Shown: positions 1 to 6,128 of the stretch, in pieces | How positions within the stretch are numbered: position 1 is the first letter of the stretch | Layout of the letters: each line of letters begins with the position of its first letter | Assembly (NCBI GenBank): GCA_018816555.1 | Contig: JAHIVT010000163.1 | Location: 1-38,292 of the forward strand | Source of the DNA: Pseudomonadota bacterium | GTDB taxonomy: Bacteria > Desulfobacterota > Desulfobulbia > Desulfobulbales > SURF-16 | Length of the DNA stretch: 38,292 bases | Direction: 5' to 3' | Translations under genes and position numbers: made by a program | Notes under the pieces: model-generated | Database searches by the model: none | Told to the model about the DNA's origin: nothing | What the model saw: only the letters and a program-made list of their open reading frames with translations

Positions 1-105
1 AATTGCAGAGTTGAAAGCTACTTCAGAACAATTTTGCCTGGGAAGGCGCGGCCCCGATTTCCGCTGCTATGTCAACAATTTTTTCGACTTATTTGATTTT
101 TTTTC

Positions 106-180
106 ACGCCTCCCGCGTGTTGTGAAACTCTAAACTTCAGACATTCAGTTAGTTCTGTGGCTTTATGCTCTCTATGCTTG
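106..180. repeat. Degenerate copy of dispersed CACAGAG-type repeat
   Basis: The segment around 145-178 can be aligned with the reverse complement of the repeat at 7854-7934: both have CAGTTAG, then TCTGT, a GCTTT or GGTTTT stretch, and GCTCT ending in CTATG. The left half is poorly preserved. It is therefore called a decayed copy of the repeat seen better at 2892, 6012 and 7854. No gene is visible in 1-230. Confidence 0.35.
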
Positions 181-234
181 CTGACATAATAACTTTCAGC
201 TAACCGCCATCTCCGCAAGCGGGAACAACAATGT

Positions 235-405
235 ATGAAAATTCGCGGGGAGCGGGCCTTGCCCGCGACCTTTGGCATTGCCAAAACTCCGTTATCGCGG
301 CTAGGCCCGCTCCTGCAGGATGCATTACGCTGCGGAACTGTGCATGACAATGAACGCCTCATTCATGTCATCAACGTAAAAACTCGAGGGGAGGTATACA
401 AATGA
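235..405 (+). pseudogene. RelE/HigB-type toxin, C-terminal remnant
   Basis: A 56-codon frame ends in residues NERLIHVINVKTRGEVYK, which resemble the final strand and C-terminal tail of RelE/ParE-superfamily toxins (typically hydrophobic strand, basic turn, then EVYR). The stop codon overlaps the start of the antitoxin gene (ATGA at 402-405), the usual coupling in toxin-antitoxin operons. Only about 28 residues (from base 319) look toxin-like. The codons before that fall in the REP doublet and do not resemble a RelE amino half, so the toxin is most likely truncated and inactive. Stops lie at 187-192 upstream in the same frame. The toxin assignment rests on tail similarity and gene order and is moderate. 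Confidence 0.45.
242..319. repeat. REP doublet (REPIN-like element)
   Basis: Two REP-like units face each other. The arms GGAGCGGGCC at 249-258 and GGCCCGCTCC at 304-313 are perfect inverted repeats about 45 bp apart, and the first unit contains its own small hairpin (TCGCGGG with CCCGCGA). The right end, with its CCCGCTCC then GCAGG pattern, closely resembles REP sequences known from Pseudomonas. It lies inside the open reading frame of the toxin remnant and probably interrupted it. Confidence 0.55.
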
Positions 406-773
406 ATGTGCAATTCATTGAAAAAAATGGGAAACCTGAATGGGCAGTTATCCCTTTCAGCGAATACCAGAAACTCTGTAAGGCCCTGGAAGACGCTGAG
501 GATGTAAAAGATATCGAAACAAACTTGCAGGCAATTCAGGAAGGGAAAGAAATAACGGTTCCCGGCGAAGTGACTTTTGCCATTCTTGACGGCACGAATC
601 CCATCCGTGCCTGGCGAGAACATAAGCAGATAAAAATGAATGAGTTGGCCGGCAAAGTCGGCATCAGCTCCGCTTATCTTTCTCAAATCGAGAACGGAAA
701 AAGGAATCCGACCATCGATACATTAAAATCCATTGCCAAGGAACTGGCAATCGATATTGAAATGCTCATTTAG
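402..773 (+). CDS. XRE-family antitoxin (HTH, RelE-partner type)
   Basis: A 123-residue DNA-binding protein. Residues 1-30 (VQFIEKNGKPEWAVIPFSEY) have the Phd-like amino segment often found on XRE antitoxins. Residues 68-120 form a helix-turn-helix of the Cro/C1 type, with the motif AYLSQIENGKRNPTIDTL. Such proteins bind the operon promoter and neutralise a RelE/HigB toxin. The start is set by a strong ribosome site (GGGGAGG about 8 bases upstream) and by the ATGA overlap with the toxin remnant. The antitoxin is intact although its toxin appears broken, so it may act only as a transcription regulator or in trans. The stop codon overlaps GCCTAAC at 773-779, a possible integron recombination core. 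Confidence 0.8.
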   Translation: MNVQFIEKNGKPEWAVIPFSEYQKLCKALEDAEDVKDIETNLQAIQEGKEITVPGEVTFAILDGTNPIRAWREHKQIKMNELAGKVGISSAYLSQIENGKRNPTIDTLKSIAKELAIDIEMLI

Positions 774-916
774 CCTAACATACTGAAACAACAAGATATC
801 AAACAACAAAATGAGAAGGATAAGGACAAATCTTGACTTGTGAATTCGGGGGCTCAGGGTTGATAAAACTCATATTGCAAGACCTGACCTGCCGGTCTTT
901 AAAGCGCTGGTTATGC
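773..916 (-). other. Putative degenerate attC site of cassette 2
   Basis: On the minus strand the segment begins with GCATAAC (910-916, containing the TAA stop of the cassette gene) and ends with GTTAGGC (773-779), which fits the GTTRRRC core. GCATAAC is the exact complement of the GTTATGC at the other end of this cassette (1587-1593), as expected for an R''/R' pair. However, no L' box precedes GTTAGGC, and the only clear stem is AAAGACC/GGTCTT near 870-897. The site is probably decayed or truncated. Confidence 0.35.
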
Positions 917-1570
917 GTCTTCTTTTTTGGTTTCATCCTCTGGGAGCGAAACCACCTCAACTTTCAATTTATGAAATCCAGAAGCGCAGTTCTGAATACT
1001 CTTTGCGATTTTTTCAAGCTCAGAAGCGACTTTTGCTGACGGACTTTCGTTGGCCACGGTACCGATGAATGAAGCAACCTCCAAAGGACACTGCATGGGT
1101 TGCATGTATTTTCCATTTTTTTTAAATTTGCATGTCGCGACGATAGGCTCTTTACCTATTGCCCCCATCAACCCCCCATATTGTCCCCAATCAAGTTTTC
1201 GACACTCTCCAGGACCTAGTGCAGGTATCCCATTAATTAATGGACCATCAACCATTTTTTGGACTTCCTTTGCATTTTCTATGGTTAGGCCAAATGCTCT
1301 TTTTGGAAGAGAACGAGAAAATTCGAATTTAATGTCATGCGCAACTCCCGAACCAACATTGCGGGCAACAAGCTGAAGTATTGTTGGCCTGTTTTCGTCA
1401 TGCACCACTGTAAGAATTACACAGGGGTCAGATTGGGAGGTCAAAATTTTTCCAGTTAGCCTGACATATACAAATGTTAAAATTGCAAGCACGAGGGTTG
1501 CGATTGCCGTTATACCTGCACTTAAATCAATTGGTTGAATTGCCGCAATTATTTGCTGAAACTGAATCAT
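911..1570 (-). CDS. Membrane-anchored hypothetical protein (integron cassette gene)
   Basis: A 219-residue protein of unknown function. Residues 17-38 form one hydrophobic membrane helix near the amino end. The rest is a soluble region containing a beta-rich stretch (VILTVVHDEN through LQLVARNVGSGVAHDIKFEF) like that of other small membrane-anchored hypotheticals, and the carboxyl end is charged. The start ATG is preceded by GGAAGG. The start lies 16 bases after the R' core TTATGC, and the TAA stop lies inside GCATAAC, which is the compact layout of an integron gene cassette. Base composition is lower in GC than in the metabolic genes further along, in keeping with acquisition. No function can be assigned. 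Confidence 0.6.
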   Translation of the reverse strand: MIQFQQIIAAIQPIDLSAGITAIATLVLAILTFVYVRLTGKILTSQSDPCVILTVVHDENRPTILQLVARNVGSGVAHDIKFEFSRSLPKRAFGLTIENAKEVQKMVDGPLINGIPALGPGECRKLDWGQYGGLMGAIGKEPIVATCKFKKNGKYMQPMQCPLEVASFIGTVANESPSAKVASELEKIAKSIQNCASGFHKLKVEVVSLPEDETKKEDA

Positions 1571-1586
1571 CGTTTTTCCCTTCCTA

Positions 1587-1694
1587 GCATAACGCCGAGT
1601 TCACCTGCCCCAAGGGTAACTCAAAATAGGCTGATTAAGGTAAACACCAAATTTGTAAGTGCCCTTGGGGGCAGCGTGCAATGACTTGTTGGCC
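1587..1694 (-). other. attC recombination site (integron cassette 59-be)
   Basis: Read on the minus strand, the order is R'' GGCCAAC (1688-1694), L'' TTGCAC (1676-1681), a long stem TGCCCCCAAGGG (1662-1673), a loop, CCCTTGGGGCAG (1605-1616), L' GTGAACTC (1597-1604) and R' GTTATGC (1587-1593). L'' pairs with GTGAA of L' leaving one unpaired G, and the long stem has one extra C, giving the extrahelical bases typical of attC. The 3' end closely parallels the aadA1-type attC end (AACTC, GGCGTTA). It lies between the stop of one minus-strand gene and the start of the next. Confidence 0.75.
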
Positions 1695-1698
1695 ATAC

Positions 1699-2709
1699 CT
1701 ATTTTGTTGAATTGATTAGTTTAGCCCGAATAAATCGACTAATATTTCCAGACAGCTCTTTGTTTATTTCCTCTGGAATATTATTTTTTTCTGTAAAAAT
1801 ATTCAAATTGTGAAAGTTAAATTCGAGCCATTTGGCTATTTCTGGTCCTGATGTTTCAACACACATTTGATTGCCAACTTTCTTGCATATGTCTAATGGG
1901 CAGATACAAGTAAATAGCAACCCATACCCTTGCCACCCAAAGTCAGGCTGCAACCAGTATACCCAGGGGAACCCTAATTCTAGTGTAGATTTAAAATATT
2001 CTCTTATTTCTGGAATTTGATAAAGTTCTCGACTATCTTCATCCCATCCTGGAAACCAAAAATCAACCTTAGCCCTCTTTTCTAACATCATTTGCCTAGT
2101 TTTCGTTATTTCTTCTTGCCAGAGAAAGAGTGAATTAGGGTCTTTTTGAACCACATGTATTTTTTCTATACCAACCACCAAGTTAGTGGCTATTGAAGTC
2201 AAATGATCTTTAATCCATTGATGCTGGATGGTTTCTGAAAAATCGAGTACTGGTCCAGCTATCTTTTCCCATTCATCACGAACGGCAGGGGATAAGTTGT
2301 TTGTTTCTGGGATCTCGATCCACCATTTATTTTCTGTAAGCCCTGGATTAGTTTTGGATAAACTAAATTCAACCCACCATCCATTCTCGCCACGTGAGTC
2401 GAAAATAATTAATAGCACCGGTTCTGGAATGTTCGAATAGTAATTTAAGTGTTTAATACTTCCGTCATAACGAAAACCACCTATTGTCTTTTTTGTTATA
2501 TATGATTCTCCGCATTTTATTTGAACTGCTATAGACGAACCTGTAACTTCATTGTCTTTAACGATATCAATGTAGCCGTCAACTCCAAAATCGTGCTCTT
2601 GGTGAACAGGACGAAATATCCACTGTAGGTCTCTATTGACAAAAAGCTCAAAAGAGGATGAACCAATATTCCCTCGTAATTGCTGAACATTTCGTTTTGG
2701 CTTGATCAT
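1699..2709 (-). CDS. DUF4365-domain protein, predicted PD-(D/E)xK nuclease fold (cassette gene)
   Basis: A 336-residue protein. Residues 8-140 match the DUF4365 pattern: FRPVHQEHDFGVDGYIDIV followed by IAVQIKCGESY. The D44 and Q63-x-K65 arrangement is that of PD-(D/E)xK-type nucleases. The remaining 200 residues are unassigned and contain many aromatic residues. DUF4365 domains are recurrent in phage-defence and mobile-element gene sets, so a defence role is possible but is inferred. The ATG at 2709 is chosen because the frame upstream runs through the cassette core TTGGCC (2719-2724); a TTG start at 2727 is the alternative. There is no good ribosome site. It is the first of two integron cassette genes, with its attC directly downstream. 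Confidence 0.65.
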   Translation of the reverse strand: MIKPKRNVQQLRGNIGSSSFELFVNRDLQWIFRPVHQEHDFGVDGYIDIVKDNEVTGSSIAVQIKCGESYITKKTIGGFRYDGSIKHLNYYSNIPEPVLLIIFDSRGENGWWVEFSLSKTNPGLTENKWWIEIPETNNLSPAVRDEWEKIAGPVLDFSETIQHQWIKDHLTSIATNLVVGIEKIHVVQKDPNSLFLWQEEITKTRQMMLEKRAKVDFWFPGWDEDSRELYQIPEIREYFKSTLELGFPWVYWLQPDFGWQGYGLLFTCICPLDICKKVGNQMCVETSGPEIAKWLEFNFHNLNIFTEKNNIPEEINKELSGNISRFIRAKLINSTK

Positions 2710-2718
2710 AATTTTTAT

Positions 2719-2891
2719 GGCCAACAAGTAATTCTACAGATCTGTATATCACCCCAAATTGAGGGGTGCTCCGCATATTCTCCCATGGCCGAAAATATTG
2801 ACACTTTGATAGAGCATGAATTATATTCCTGCAATACTCCAATATTTTTTTCTTGCCAAGCCAATTTTTATGGTCTCGTAACAACTAATAA
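2719..2891. other. Cassette boundary core and upstream non-coding DNA
   Basis: GGCCAAC at 2719-2725 (GTTGGCC on the minus strand) is the exact complement of the R'' core at 1688-1694 and marks the 5' edge of cassette 1. Next to it is a perfect 12-bp palindrome TACAGATCTGTA (2735-2746) and a CACCCC/GGGGTG hairpin (about 2750-2768). No L' box, integrase gene or convincing attI site is seen. No gene is recognised from here to 3190. Confidence 0.4.
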
Positions 2892-2965
2892 CCACCACAA
2901 AAAGCACAGAGCTAACTGACTGGAATGAAAAATATTTCTCTGCGATCTCAGTGTGCTCTGTGGTG
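2892..2965. repeat. Dispersed CACAGAG-type palindromic repeat, copy 1
   Basis: The segment begins CCACCACA and ends CTCTGTGGTG, so its ends are inverted repeats. The interior has AGCACAGAGCTAACTGACTG, an AT-rich centre, and TCTGCGATCTCAGTGTG. It shares this layout with 7854-7934 in the same orientation and 6012-6102 in the opposite orientation. Confidence 0.65.
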
Positions 2966-3123
2966 AAAAAATGGGAGTTTCGGGGACAGAGTTCCGAGGA
3001 CATCTTCATGGCCAGCGAATTGACCGTTGCCTCTTTCAAGTTTTTATAGTGATTTTCGGATGGCGTCAATTTGCCATGCCCCATGCGCACCATAAGGAAA
3101 TGGCGCACGTTCCCTGCCTTTGC

Positions 3124-3152
3124 TTGACATTATCACTCTTGGCACCTATGTT
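3124..3152 (+). promoter_or_regulatory. Predicted sigma-70 promoter for the FlaG-domain gene
   Basis: TTGACA at 3124-3129 is followed after 17 bases by TATGTT at 3147-3152, 39 bases before the start codon. The -35 is perfect and the -10 fair. Confidence 0.5.
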
Positions 3153-3190
3153 TTAATAATAAGCGATCAGCATTTCAATGGAGCAACGAT

Positions 3191-4351
3191 ATGGCCGTCA
3201 ATGAGATTACCGCGACCAATCCGATACCGACATCGGCGCAACAAATTGCAAGCAGCTATGCAAGGGCCACAGCCTCTGCCGGGCAAAGTAGTGCCAATCA
3301 GACCCAGCCCACGACTGCCGTACCCCGGCAAGCGGATCCCATCCTGCAGAATGCGCTGCTGATTAATCAGGCCCTGCAAAATTTGAATTTTGTGTCGACA
3401 GGTACGGCGAATAACCCCCTGATCAATATCACGCCGCCGCCTCTGGCTACCACTGATGCGACCCAGGGGAACGTCATTCTGCAGAATGAGCTGCTGATCA
3501 ACCAGGCCCTGCAGAATTTAAGTTATGTGTCCCAGCCGCAGACAAATAGCCTGCTGATCAATGAGACTCCTGCGCAGCTGGCAGCCAGTGATACACTACA
3601 AAACCTTACCACCATTCAGCAAAACGTACTGCAGACCAACCAGGCCCTGCTCAACCTGAACGCCACTGCCCGGACAACCACCCCCGCCGCAACAACGGTG
3701 GCGACTGCCGCACCGCAGCAAGCCGTTGTTGCCGCACCCCAGATGGCCGCGCAGGCGGCAACAGTTGCAGCTGCCACTGCGGCAACGGCGTCGCCGGTTG
3801 TACCCCTTGCCCCGGGGGCAGTCACCACCGTTCTCACCTCAACTCCTGTTGCAGCTACCTTTGTGACCCAGCAATCTACTTCCTTTCCGGTGCCGTTCTT
3901 TCTGCAGAACCCGGACAGAACGCCCTACGTGGTCGCTGTTTATGAGGTCGGCAACCCCAACCCGACTCCTGCGGAACCAGCGCCGATCCCCAATGAAGTC
4001 CGCCCGCCTCTGCCCGCCGACAGGGCGCGGCAAGTCGGCAGGGCAGCTCTCAGACAGGCTTGGTCAAACTACCAGGCCCGGGCATATGAGGAAAATATCC
4101 CTCCCGCCGCCCCGGTGAGGGAAAGAAACCTTCGCCATGTGCTGACCCAGGTCAATGCCGATATGGCGGCCAACGGTCTTCCCCTTCATCTGGTTTTTGC
4201 CAGGAATGAGGCGGGGTACGCCCTGAATGTCTATGACTGCTCCGATAATGAGTTGTGCCGGCTGACCCGTGATGTCCCCCTCAAGTTCGAGGACGCGACC
4301 ATCACCAACCTGCTGCACGAAACCGGCATTATGATCAATACCACCTCGTGA
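3191..4351 (+). CDS. FlaG-domain protein with N-terminal sequence repeats
   Basis: A 386-residue protein with three parts. Residues 51-69, 96-114 and 142-160 are three copies of a unit like ILQNALLINQALQNL, spaced about 46 residues apart. Residues 160-225 are a low-complexity Ala/Thr/Pro/Val linker. Residues 308-385 resemble the FlaG family: an amphipathic helix (LRHVLTQVNADMAANGLPL), two strands and a conserved closing segment. FlaG proteins influence flagellar filament length, but this one is far longer than usual FlaG (about 120) and no flagellar gene is nearby, so the role is uncertain. GGAG 8 bases upstream supports the start. No signal peptide or membrane segment is seen. Confidence 0.6.
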   Translation: MAVNEITATNPIPTSAQQIASSYARATASAGQSSANQTQPTTAVPRQADPILQNALLINQALQNLNFVSTGTANNPLINITPPPLATTDATQGNVILQNELLINQALQNLSYVSQPQTNSLLINETPAQLAASDTLQNLTTIQQNVLQTNQALLNLNATARTTTPAATTVATAAPQQAVVAAPQMAAQAATVAAATAATASPVVPLAPGAVTTVLTSTPVAATFVTQQSTSFPVPFFLQNPDRTPYVVAVYEVGNPNPTPAEPAPIPNEVRPPLPADRARQVGRAALRQAWSNYQARAYEENIPPAAPVRERNLRHVLTQVNADMAANGLPLHLVFARNEAGYALNVYDCSDNELCRLTRDVPLKFEDATITNLLHETGIMINTTS

Positions 4352-4423
4352 TGCTCAGTAAGCGGGCAGATTCCCTTTCGTGCCGCGACTCACAGCAGCA
4401 GCAACTCCCGACCGAACTCCAGC

Positions 4424-5242
4424 CTACTTGACGACATTCACCTGGGCGGGTCCGTGCTGTACCGTGCGGTGGAACACAACCGCCGGCGTGCCAAAGGCCA
4501 TGGCATAGCCCAGGGTGTGATTTGCCGGGATGCCGAGCCGCGAAACCAGGTGCGGGCAGAGGGAAATCACCATCATGAACAGCCCGTCCCACACCGTGCC
4601 CACTCCCCGGGCATGGGCCATCAGCTGGAAGGTGGTCAGGGCGATATGGGTGTCCTGCACCGGACAGGGAGCGTCCTTGGGAGCGCTGGTCACCAGCAGA
4701 TGCGGCGCTCCCCGGAAAATGATATCCTTGCCCTCCTCCTGCCAGGCCTTCACTGCCCGGCCGAGATATTGACCGATGAACCCTTCCGGCAATTGCCCCT
4801 GGTCCTTCAGTTGCGTCAGACACGCCATCACCTCCTGCTTGAGGGAATTCATCACCGCCAGATCCTTGACCACGGTGAACAGCACGCCGCGGTCGTTGAC
4901 CCCGGTGGGGGCGTGACAGGCAATGTCCAGCAGCTCGTCAATCAACTCGGAGGGCAGCTCGTCCGGCGTATACCGGCGGATGGTCCGGCGCCCTTTGATC
5001 AGGGTCACCAGCCTGGCAGGATCCGGCATATTGCCGTCAAGCGCTACACTCTCATCAGGATTCTTGCCGAGAATCGATATGGCCGCAGTGGGGCAGACGG
5101 CCAGACAGTGCTGACACCTGATGCAGCTCTCCTCATCGGTGATCTTGGGGAACCCTTCCAGGGTGATGATCCCTGCCGGACATTCAATCTCGCATTCGCC
5201 GCACTGGATGCAGCGTTCTTCATCAACACGGAACCCGATCAT
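4424..5242 (-). CDS. Ferredoxin-nitroreductase fusion protein
   Basis: A 272-residue protein. Residues 11-21 and 40-50 are two classic [4Fe-4S] motifs (C11, C14, C17, C21 and C40, C43, C46, C50), each followed by a CP pair. From residue 80 on it is a nitroreductase-family FMN domain (IKGRRTIRRYTPDELPSE, HAPTGVNDRGVLFTVV, and a carboxyl end with LGIPANHTLGYAMAFG). The family transfers electrons from the ferredoxin domain to FMN and then to an unidentified substrate; it is common in anaerobes. It is cytoplasmic, with no signal peptide. AGGAGG lies just upstream of the ATG. It stands alone, convergent with the FlaG-domain gene and divergent from the CGGC gene. Confidence 0.85.
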   Translation of the reverse strand: MIGFRVDEERCIQCGECEIECPAGIITLEGFPKITDEESCIRCQHCLAVCPTAAISILGKNPDESVALDGNMPDPARLVTLIKGRRTIRRYTPDELPSELIDELLDIACHAPTGVNDRGVLFTVVKDLAVMNSLKQEVMACLTQLKDQGQLPEGFIGQYLGRAVKAWQEEGKDIIFRGAPHLLVTSAPKDAPCPVQDTHIALTTFQLMAHARGVGTVWDGLFMMVISLCPHLVSRLGIPANHTLGYAMAFGTPAVVFHRTVQHGPAQVNVVK

Positions 5243-5522
5243 AGCATCCTCCTTTTTCTCCCCGCCGCGCCTGCCTGCAATCGATTGCCAGCCTTATCCC
5301 GCAGAAATTGGCGGCCGGCAGCAGCGGTCATGGTTATTTATGGGTGGTCTTCTGAAAATACCAGGTGTACGTCAGGAAGACAATTCTTTCTCCACCACCC
5401 ATCCGGCAGGCTTCCCCCTCTCAAAAGAAATACAACGATTCCCGGCACGCTAGCCCCACTGCAACATCGTGGTACTATATGATATTACTAAAAAAAAATG
5501 TGGTACTCCCCCTACAAAAAAA

Positions 5523-5553
5523 TTGACACTCCCCTGGTTGAGGGGTTTAAGTT
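5523..5553 (+). promoter_or_regulatory. Predicted MerR-type promoter (19-bp spacer with dyad)
   Basis: TTGACA at 5523-5528 and TAAGTT at 5548-5553 are separated by 19 bases, which is long for sigma-70 but typical of MerR-controlled promoters. The spacer holds the dyad CTCCCC-TGGTTGA-GGGG. It lies 55 bases upstream of the CGGC-protein gene. A 17-base spacing to TTTAAG is the alternative reading. The rest of the 366-bp gap 5243-5608 shows no gene. Confidence 0.4.
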
Positions 5554-5608
5554 AAGAGCAAGTGACATTTTTTTTCATTATCACCACATCATTGACAAAG
5601 GAGACGAA

Positions 5609-5953
5609 ATGAAAAAGGTAATGGTTGTAGCGTGCGGGTCCTACATGGACAGCGGATATGGCTGCCCGGGGGAATGGCGTTGTCTGAAGGCGGCGGCTTT
5701 GGGCGATGGTAAGTTTGAAGAAGAGTCCCAGGTCGTTTCCATGGTGAAATGCCAGTGCCCCGGCAGAGCCACAGTGGCCAATATCGGCATGGCGATCAAG
5801 CTTGCGGAAATCAAACCGGATACCATCTATCTGAGCAGCTGCATGGCAAACGCCAAACCGGACTGCCCCTATTCCACCGCGGAAGAAAAGGCGCAGATGA
5901 TAGAAGGCAAAACCGGCATCAAGGTTGTGCTCGGCACCCATAATTACGCATAA
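5609..5953 (+). CDS. CGGC-domain protein (Cys-rich, metal-binding candidate)
   Basis: A 114-residue protein of the CGGC family, small cytoplasmic proteins with conserved cysteines thought to bind metal. Cysteines are at about 9, 19, 25, 48, 50, 78 and 86. The family's central CGGCPGR motif appears here as KCQCPGR, followed by VANIGMAIKLAEIKPDTIYLSSC, which is typical. The start at 5609 is chosen over upstream in-frame codons because AAAGGAG lies 6-8 bases before it and the upstream codons run through the promoter. The biochemical role of the family is not established. The MerR-like promoter upstream suggests induction by a metal or other small effector. Confidence 0.75.
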   Translation: MKKVMVVACGSYMDSGYGCPGEWRCLKAAALGDGKFEEESQVVSMVKCQCPGRATVANIGMAIKLAEIKPDTIYLSSCMANAKPDCPYSTAEEKAQMIEGKTGIKVVLGTHNYA

Positions 5954-6011
5954 CATGCCGCATTTACAGGGGGATTGACCGCTCTTGACCATACAAGGGT
6001 AAAAAGTCTTC

Positions 6012-6102
6012 CCACCACAGAGAGCGCAGAGATCACGGAGATATATTTTTTATTACAGCCAGTCAGTTCTGCTGGCTCTGTGCGCTCTGTGCTCTCTGTG
6101 GT
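6012..6102. repeat. Dispersed CACAGAG-type palindromic repeat, inverted copy
   Basis: The segment runs from CCACCACAGAGAG to CTCTCTGTGGTA. Its reverse complement aligns along its length with 7854-7934, including the block containing AACTGACTGGCTGTAATA. It lies between the CGGC gene and the 3' end of the outer-membrane barrel gene and could fold into a long hairpin that also ends transcription. Confidence 0.65.
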
Positions 6103-6128
6103 AAATTTTCAGTTGTTACCAAGCTGTT

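Noticed and set aside
3124-3160. Sigma-54 promoter (TTGGCAC) for the FlaG-domain gene
   Set aside because: The -12 GC is absent at the required spacing, while a sigma-70 pair with 17-base spacing fits well.
4454-5482. Long plus-strand frame opposite the nitroreductase gene
   Set aside because: It is the antisense shadow of a clearly recognised gene and has no domain or ribosome site. The same applies to the other long antisense frames, such as those opposite the formate dehydrogenase, GH15 and barrel genes.
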